Below are positions 2,968-7,451 of a DNA stretch of 7,451 nucleotides, piece by piece (the stretch's first letter is position 1; each line of letters opens with the position of its first letter). Under the pieces are notes generated by a model that worked only from the letters and a program-made list of their open reading frames with translations, searched no databases and was not told the DNA's origin. Source of the DNA: Candidatus Saccharibacteria bacterium UBA2112 (lineage in GTDB: Bacteria; Patescibacteriota; Saccharimonadia; Saccharimonadales; Saccharimonadaceae); the NCBI GenBank assembly GCA_002331045.1, contig DCYK01000024.1, positions 1 through 7,451 of the forward strand. The letters run 5' to 3'. Position numbers and translations under genes: made by a program.

Positions 2968-5877
2968 AACGACAATATTAACGAGTTTGTTCGGCACGTA
3001 AATCACTTTTGATGGCTCTTTGCCCGTTATAAAGCTTTGGACATTTTCGTTTGCTAGCGCTTGCTGCTCTATCTCTTCCTTCGTCGTATCGACAGCCACC
3101 TGTAGCTGTGCGCGCACCTTTCCATTCACTTGCACCACGATCGTCATCGTATCACCGATAGTCTGTGCTTCATCCCACGCAGGCCAGTGGCTGCGATGCA
3201 CAAAATTATCGTTACCAAGCAACTTCCACAGTTCCTCAGCGATATGTGGTGCAAATGGTGCTACCAACTGCGTCAATGAGGAGAGAGCGAATCGCCAATC
3301 ATTTCCACCGATACCATTTGTTTTTTCCTTGTACAATTCATTGACGAGTTCCATCAAAGCAGACACAGCCGTATTGAATTGCATCCGTTCGAGGTCCTGC
3401 GATACCTTCTTGATTGTGCGATGGGTCGCGCTGATTATTGTTTGGTTTTCGTTAGTATCGGTCGACTCTCCGTATTCTTGCACCAATGTCCATAGACGAT
3501 TAAGAAACCTGTACGTCCCAGCAACACCCTCGGGATTCCATGGCGTGGTCATATCGTATGGAGCGATAAACGCGATAGCAACACGCAGCGCATCAGCACC
3601 GTAACCGCTATCAATCACTTCATTCGGATTGATGACGTTGCCCTTTGATTTGCTCATCTTGCTGCCGTCTGCTGCAAGAATTATCCCTTGTCCACGGCGA
3701 GCTTTATATGGCTCAGGCGTCGGGACTAGTCCTTGATCATGAAAGAATTGATGCCAAAAACGACTGTATAGCAAATGCAGCGTTGTATGCTCCATACCAC
3801 CCAAATACATATCGACAGCACCCCAGTAATTCAGTTTTTTACGATCAGCAAAGGCGTGATCATTATGCGCATCATAGTAGCGGAGATAGTACCACGACGA
3901 CCCCGCCCAATTCGGCATCGTATCCGTCTCGCGCTTGGCTGGACCATCGCACTCTGGACACGTTGTGTTCACCCAGTCAGTTATTGCCGCCAGCGGACTT
4001 TCGCCAGTGTCGGTCGGCTCATAATGCTCGACTTCTGGCAATGTTACCGGCAGCTGGCTCTCTGGCACGGCGACGGCGCCACATTTTGGACAATGAACAA
4101 TCGGGATTGGTTCACCCCAGTAATGCTGACGACTAAATATCCAATCACGCAACTTGTACGTGATCTTCGGCTTACCGACACCTTGCTGTTCTAGCCAGGC
4201 GACAATTTGTTCACGCATATCACTGCTTTCGATACCGTCAAACTCGCCAGAATGCACCATGATTCCCTCGCCCGTCACTGCTGCGTTCGAAAAAATGCCC
4301 GGATCGCTTGTCTTGTCATAGCCCAGTTCGATTGCCCTGCCAACCGCTTGTTTGAGGAAGAATATATAGTGATCATAGCTCTTGCTCTCATCCTGCTCCC
4401 ACTGGCTCAATACATCAGCAGCATCGTGCCACTCCAAGTGGAACTTTTCATGTTCTTCCAGCTGCGTTGACACTGTTTCGGCATCATCCAACACAACCAG
4501 TAGCCCCGTTGCTTTTGCCCGACGATTCATATCCTTGAGTGAATTATAGTAATGCCCATAGGCGACCGCTACTTCTTCATACTGTTTTATGTGTGTCAGA
4601 CCGCTCTCTTCACGAAGTTCACGCAATATACCATCATGCAATGCCTCATTCTCTTGCAGACCGCCAGCAAAAAGCGACGTCCGACCATTATCAAGTTTTG
4701 CAAATGCGTATTTTTGTGTTTTTGGATCAAACACAACCGAAGAGCCACCGTCAGCAAACTTTTCATTATCACGCTTAATCCCTGTTTCTGGCGCAATTAC
4801 CTGTCGAATTGGTAGATTATACTTCTTTGCAAACGCAAAATCCCGTTCATCATGTGCCGGTACAGCCATTACCGCACCGGTGCCATAACCTACCAGTACA
4901 TAATCAGCTATCCAAATCGGAATCTTTTCACCGTTCACCGGATTGATCGCATAGCTTCCGCTAAACACTCCCGTTTTTTCCTTCGTTTCACTTTGGCGTT
5001 CAATGTCTGTTTTGCGCGCAGCAGTCTGAATGTATTGCTCTACCTTTGCCCGCGTTTCGTCTGTTACTAGTAACTTTGTCATGCTATGTTCTGGCGCAAT
5101 AGCCAAAAACGTTGCCCCGAACAGCGTGTCTGGTCGCGTGGTGAAAACAGTCAGCTTTTCATCACGATCATCAATAATAAACTCGACCTCCGCTCCTTGT
5201 GAACGACCTATCCAGTTAATCTGTTGGTCAGCGATACGACTAGGATAATCGACATCTTGCAAGCCGTCGATCAGACGATCGGCATAGTGAGTAATCTTCA
5301 GTAGCCATTGGTTCAATAATTTCTTTTCGACTAACGTATCACAGCGTTCGTGACGACCGTTGACAACTTCTTCATTGGCTAGTCCCGTCTTGCAGTGAGG
5401 GCACCAGTTGATCGCAACTTCCTCTTGGTAGGCCAGCCCTGCCTTGAAAAACTGCAAGAACAACCACTGTGTCCATTTGTAATAATCAGGATCAGTGGTA
5501 TTGACCTCACGGCTCCAGTCAATACTCAGGCCAAGCTTGTCGAACTGCCCCCGAAAATTAGCAATATTACGCTGCGTGGCAACCTGCGGCGCAATTTTAT
5601 TCTTGATCGCAAAGTTTTCGGTCGGCAATCCAAAGGCATCGTAACCCATCGGGTACAGTACATTGTATCCCTGCATACGTTTGTGACGTGCCATGATGTC
5701 ACCTAGCGTATATTCCCGGGTATGCCCCAAGTGAAGCCCATCACCTGACGGGTACGGGAATTCTGTCAACATGACATATTTTGGCTGATCAACAAAATCA
5801 ATAGCCTGGTAAACTTGCTCGTTACTCCATGCCTGTTGCCACTTCGGCTCTATCTCTGTCGGATTATAGCGCTTCAT
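2962..5877 (-). CDS. leuS: Leucyl-tRNA synthetase with a Nudix domain inserted in the editing domain
   Basis: This class I synthetase charges tRNA-Leu with leucine. The catalytic core carries the HIGH motif as HLGH (49-52) and KMSKS at 740-744. A zinc site is formed by C159, C162, H176 and C179, and a second likely one by C596, C599, C640 and C643. The CP1 editing domain begins near 225 and keeps the threonine-rich motif with T246, T247 and T251 and the GTGAVMAVPAHDERD block (332-346) with D343 and D346, so post-transfer editing should work. About 155 residues (roughly 364-530), absent from ordinary LeuRS, then form a Nudix domain before the editing fold resumes at TGEGIMVHSGEFDG (535-548). 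The anticodon-binding domain spans about 775-900 and the C-terminal domain about 908-971. Total length is 971 residues, against roughly 810-880 normally. The start fits the family N-terminus. No Shine-Dalgarno is evident, and TATACT lies 7 bases before the ATG. Confidence 0.97.
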   Translation of the reverse strand: MKRYNPTEIEPKWQQAWSNEQVYQAIDFVDQPKYVMLTEFPYPSGDGLHLGHTREYTLGDIMARHKRMQGYNVLYPMGYDAFGLPTENFAIKNKIAPQVATQRNIANFRGQFDKLGLSIDWSREVNTTDPDYYKWTQWLFLQFFKAGLAYQEEVAINWCPHCKTGLANEEVVNGRHERCDTLVEKKLLNQWLLKITHYADRLIDGLQDVDYPSRIADQQINWIGRSQGAEVEFIIDDRDEKLTVFTTRPDTLFGATFLAIAPEHSMTKLLVTDETRAKVEQYIQTAARKTDIERQSETKEKTGVFSGSYAINPVNGEKIPIWIADYVLVGYGTGAVMAVPAHDERDFAFAKKYNLPIRQVIAPETGIKRDNEKFADGGSSVVFDPKTQKYAFAKLDNGRTSLFAGGLQENEALHDGILRELREESGLTHIKQYEEVAVAYGHYYNSLKDMNRRAKATGLLVVLDDAETVSTQLEEHEKFHLEWHDAADVLSQWEQDESKSYDHYIFFLKQAVGRAIELGYDKTSDPGIFSNAAVTGEGIMVHSGEFDGIESSDMREQIVAWLEQQGVGKPKITYKLRDWIFSRQHYWGEPIPIVHCPKCGAVAVPESQLPVTLPEVEHYEPTDTGESPLAAITDWVNTTCPECDGPAKRETDTMPNWAGSSWYYLRYYDAHNDHAFADRKKLNYWGAVDMYLGGMEHTTLHLLYSRFWHQFFHDQGLVPTPEPYKARRGQGIILAADGSKMSKSKGNVINPNEVIDSGYGADALRVAIAFIAPYDMTTPWNPEGVAGTYRFLNRLWTLVQEYGESTDTNENQTIISATHRTIKKVSQDLERMQFNTAVSALMELVNELYKEKTNGIGGNDWRFALSSLTQLVAPFAPHIAEELWKLLGNDNFVHRSHWPAWDEAQTIGDTMTIVVQVNGKVRAQLQVAVDTTKEEIEQQALANENVQSFITGKEPSKVIYVPNKLVNIVVK
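4339..4746 (-). other. Nudix hydrolase domain within LeuRS
   Basis: LeuRS residues of about 378-513 form a complete Nudix fold. A first strand (SSVVFDPKTQKYAFAKL) leads to the Nudix box at residues 405-427 (nucleotides 4665-4597), where every defined position fits: G405, E411, R419-E420-L421, E423-E424, G426-L427. Strands follow at about 434-464, and then a closing EWHDAADVL helix region (482-490) typical of Nudix proteins. The reading frame is continuous with both halves of the synthetase. In E. coli LeuRS only about 15 residues occupy this point between the end of the VIKP strand and the GVLFNSGEFNG segment, so the insertion replaces a surface loop. All catalytic glutamates are present, so activity is expected. 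The substrate is unknown. Confidence 0.92.
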
Positions 5878-5884
5878 CCGTTTT

Positions 5885-5890
5885 AGTATA
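5885..5890 (-). promoter_or_regulatory. Possible -10 box for a leaderless leuS transcript
   Basis: TATACT on the minus strand ends 7 bases before the leuS ATG, which would place the transcription start at or next to the A of ATG. There is no recognisable -35 box at 16-18 bp and no Shine-Dalgarno site for leuS. The site lies in the 15-base gap after the upstream gene's stop codon. Chance occurrence is quite possible. Confidence 0.3.
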
Positions 5891-5892
5891 CA

Positions 5893-6843
5893 CTATTGCC
5901 TCAGAGAAGCGGGAGCCTGCTCGATCACGGACAATCCCTGAAGTAGCTTATCGGCATCAAATGCATTTGACGGTACTTCAATCTCCGGCCGTGCAGCATT
6001 GTCGACTGTCACCGTTGCGAATTCCGTCTTGCCGTCGCGGACAATGATTTTTTGCAATCTATGTTGCGACTGACTAATTGTTATGTCATACACCACCTCT
6101 TCGTAGCCTGCTTTTTTCATAAAGTCAGGCACATAACCACAGTCAGTTGTCTTTCCACCAAGGTTGGTTTGCTGCAAGCCACTAAAGAATCCTCGCAAAC
6201 GGTTTTCATCCATAGAGAATGTATATGTCGTATTGTCCTTTTTCGTAGATGTATCGCGCGTTACAATAAATCGATTCGAAAGATAAGTGTCTCTGACATT
6301 GTCTAATGAGTTGTCTGCTTCGGAGATGTTCATACGAAGGCCTATTGCACATTGTATAGCCGTGACAGCAAGAGACCTCGGCTCAAAAGAGTCAATCTTA
6401 ACAAGTATCCATTGATCACCCAAAATACTCTTGATCGATTTGATCCAATCGTCCAAATACTCCGGTGCCTTTTCATCTACATCATATTGAACGATCATGT
6501 CGATAAATTCTTTTGGAGTTGAGGTGCGCAGATATATATCCTTACCATCAGCAATTGCCTCTAATCGAACATCTTGCACGTTACCCTTGAGTGCAATCTG
6601 TACACCATCAGACTCGACAGTATAATTGCTACCATCTGCAGTTGTGACCGTATACATGGCCGGGCTCTTCCGTGCATAGTTAATTGCATCAAGAAGGGCT
6701 TTCTCGGACCCTGAATGCCATTTTGTATACATGAGTATTGCAATAGTTCCGACAAGCAGAACAATTCCAATAATGAAAAGTATCGCTAGCCTGGCAAATG
6801 GCTTGTTGTTATTGCGTGCACTACGGGACGATGCGTTATCCAC
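5893..6843 (-). CDS. Membrane-anchored extracytoplasmic protein, function unknown
   Basis: I do not recognise this 316-residue protein. A short basic cytoplasmic stretch (1-18) precedes one hydrophobic helix (about 19-39, LAILFIIGIVLLVGTIAILM). The rest is a soluble domain expected outside the membrane. That domain is rich in alternating hydrophobic strands (YTVTTADGSNYTVESDGV, KDIYLRTST, TEFATVTVDN) with two cysteines (C165, C235) that could form a disulfide. The pattern loosely recalls LolA/LppX-type lipid- or polymer-binding folds, but that is a guess and there is no lipobox. The start is GTG, overlapping the murF stop by one base (TAGTG), with AAAGGA 10 bases upstream, and no other good start is near. 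leuS begins 15 bases after its stop. Coupling to murF suggests an envelope role. Confidence 0.85.
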   Translation of the reverse strand: MDNASSRSARNNNKPFARLAILFIIGIVLLVGTIAILMYTKWHSGSEKALLDAINYARKSPAMYTVTTADGSNYTVESDGVQIALKGNVQDVRLEAIADGKDIYLRTSTPKEFIDMIVQYDVDEKAPEYLDDWIKSIKSILGDQWILVKIDSFEPRSLAVTAIQCAIGLRMNISEADNSLDNVRDTYLSNRFIVTRDTSTKKDNTTYTFSMDENRLRGFFSGLQQTNLGGKTTDCGYVPDFMKKAGYEEVVYDITISQSQHRLQKIIVRDGKTEFATVTVDNAARPEIEVPSNAFDADKLLQGLSVIEQAPASLRQ

Positions 6844-7451
6844 TAGACTAAGTTCCTTTCGAAGAATGCTTCTTTTGTTGCCATCCAGGCCGCCGACTGG
6901 CGGACAAGTTTATTAACGTCAGTTTGATCAAGCAATAGTATTTTAATCGCTTCTTCGGTATATACTTGATTTTGCGAGCCTTTAACAAGAACAAGTGCAC
7001 TCGGTTGCATAACGCTGTGCGCAAATGCACCTGCCTGCACGGCATTCGCGAACGATTTTACCTGGCACCCTTTTGCGTGTGCGGCCGGCGCTAAATACTT
7101 TGCCGCTTCATCACCGACAGTGATTACCCAATCTACTACATCGGGGTTGAACAGTTGACCAATTCGTTCATGCTCCTGCTTAGATACATCACCCAGTTCA
7201 TTCATACTGCCCATAATCGCAATACGTTGCGAAGCGTCAATGCTGAAAAATGTTTGAATCGCTGCAATGGCATCTTCTGGACTAGATTTATACGAATCGT
7301 CTATGATCTTGCTATTGTGCAGCCCTCGTAGCAACTGCATACGACCCGGCACTGGTCGAATCTTTGCGACAGCATTGGTTATGTCCGCTACAGTCAATCC
7401 AAACTTTATACCAACTGTTGCCGCAGCAACAATTGGTCGTACATTGTGTTC
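6843..7451 (-). CDS. murF: MurF-type Mur ligase, C-terminal part (5' end outside the window)
   Basis: This is the last 202 residues of a UDP-N-acetylmuramoyl-tripeptide:D-Ala-D-Ala ligase, the ATP-dependent enzyme that completes the cytoplasmic muropeptide. The frame is open to the window edge, so the N-terminal and most of the central ATPase domain lie outside. The visible part begins EHNVRPIVAAATVG, equivalent to the conserved HN..N..AA block at the end of the central domain. The C-terminal domain follows: PGRMQLL (residues 35-41), IIDDSYKSSP (49-58, with Lys where DDSYN is usual), the MGSMNELG...EHERIG block (80-97), and LVKGSQNQ near 155. The terminal LVRQSAAW resembles Mur ligases of CPR bacteria as I remember them. 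An in-frame TTG at 7397 is not the start, because homology continues upstream. The gene is translationally coupled to the anchored protein that follows. Confidence 0.88.
   Translation of the reverse strand, partial: EHNVRPIVAAATVGIKFGLTVADITNAVAKIRPVPGRMQLLRGLHNSKIIDDSYKSSPEDAIAAIQTFFSIDASQRIAIMGSMNELGDVSKQEHERIGQLFNPDVVDWVITVGDEAAKYLAPAAHAKGCQVKSFANAVQAGAFAHSVMQPSALVLVKGSQNQVYTEEAIKILLLDQTDVNKLVRQSAAWMATKEAFFERNLV

Noticed and set aside
4288..4788. The LeuRS insert as an assembly error or an intein/mobile element
   Set aside because: The frame is continuous, the composition resembles the rest of leuS, no splicing motifs or flanking repeats are visible, and the domain boundary falls neatly in a loop.
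3020..5706. Several plus-strand open frames of 70-190 codons opposite leuS
   Set aside because: They are shadows of a strongly conserved gene, with no ribosome sites or recognisable protein features.
7395..7397. TTG as the start codon of the MurF-like gene
   Set aside because: The 18 codons upstream to the window edge continue the conserved Mur ligase sequence, so the gene is cut by the window.

Overview
The window looks like a compact bacterial chromosome segment, most likely from a member of the Candidate Phyla Radiation (Patescibacteria) and perhaps Saccharibacteria. That placement is inferred from protein style: a CPR-like LeuRS and MurF tail, a minimal bL32, one- to 23-base gene overlaps, and TGA read as stop rather than recoded. 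No database search was possible, so the lineage is tentative.

Layout. Seven of the eight genes lie on the minus strand, in three transcription blocks. (1) At the right edge, murF (5' end cut off by the window), a membrane-anchored extracytoplasmic protein of unknown function, and leuS follow one another with a 1-base TAGTG overlap and then a 15-base gap. (2) An operon rpmF-nusB-Nudix hydrolase-rnc starts at a good sigma70-type promoter near 2504-2532. nusB and the Nudix gene overlap by 23 bases, and the Nudix gene and rnc by 1 base (TAATG). (3) rpsP follows with its own consensus promoter (TTGACA, 17 bp, TACAAT) just after rnc, and ends in a strong hairpin terminator at 73-101. Between blocks 1 and 2 sits one plus-strand gene (2625-2951), a small three-helix membrane protein. 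It has its own extended -10 promoter, a dyad in its 5' leader and its own terminator, and it is clearly richer in G+C than its neighbours.

Functional themes. Blocks 2 and 3 hold ribosome and RNA metabolism: two ribosomal proteins, the antitermination factor NusB, RNase III and a Nudix hydrolase. Block 1 links peptidoglycan precursor synthesis to leucyl-tRNA synthesis.

Main unusual observation. LeuRS is 971 residues, longer than usual because about 155 extra residues sit in the distal part of its CP1 editing domain. That insert is a complete Nudix domain whose 23-residue Nudix box matches the consensus at every defined position. The synthetase and editing motifs are also intact, so the protein appears to carry three catalytic centres: aminoacylation, post-transfer editing and Nudix hydrolysis. 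No intergenic stretch exceeds 300 bases. I saw no rRNA, tRNA, CRISPR array or insertion sequence.
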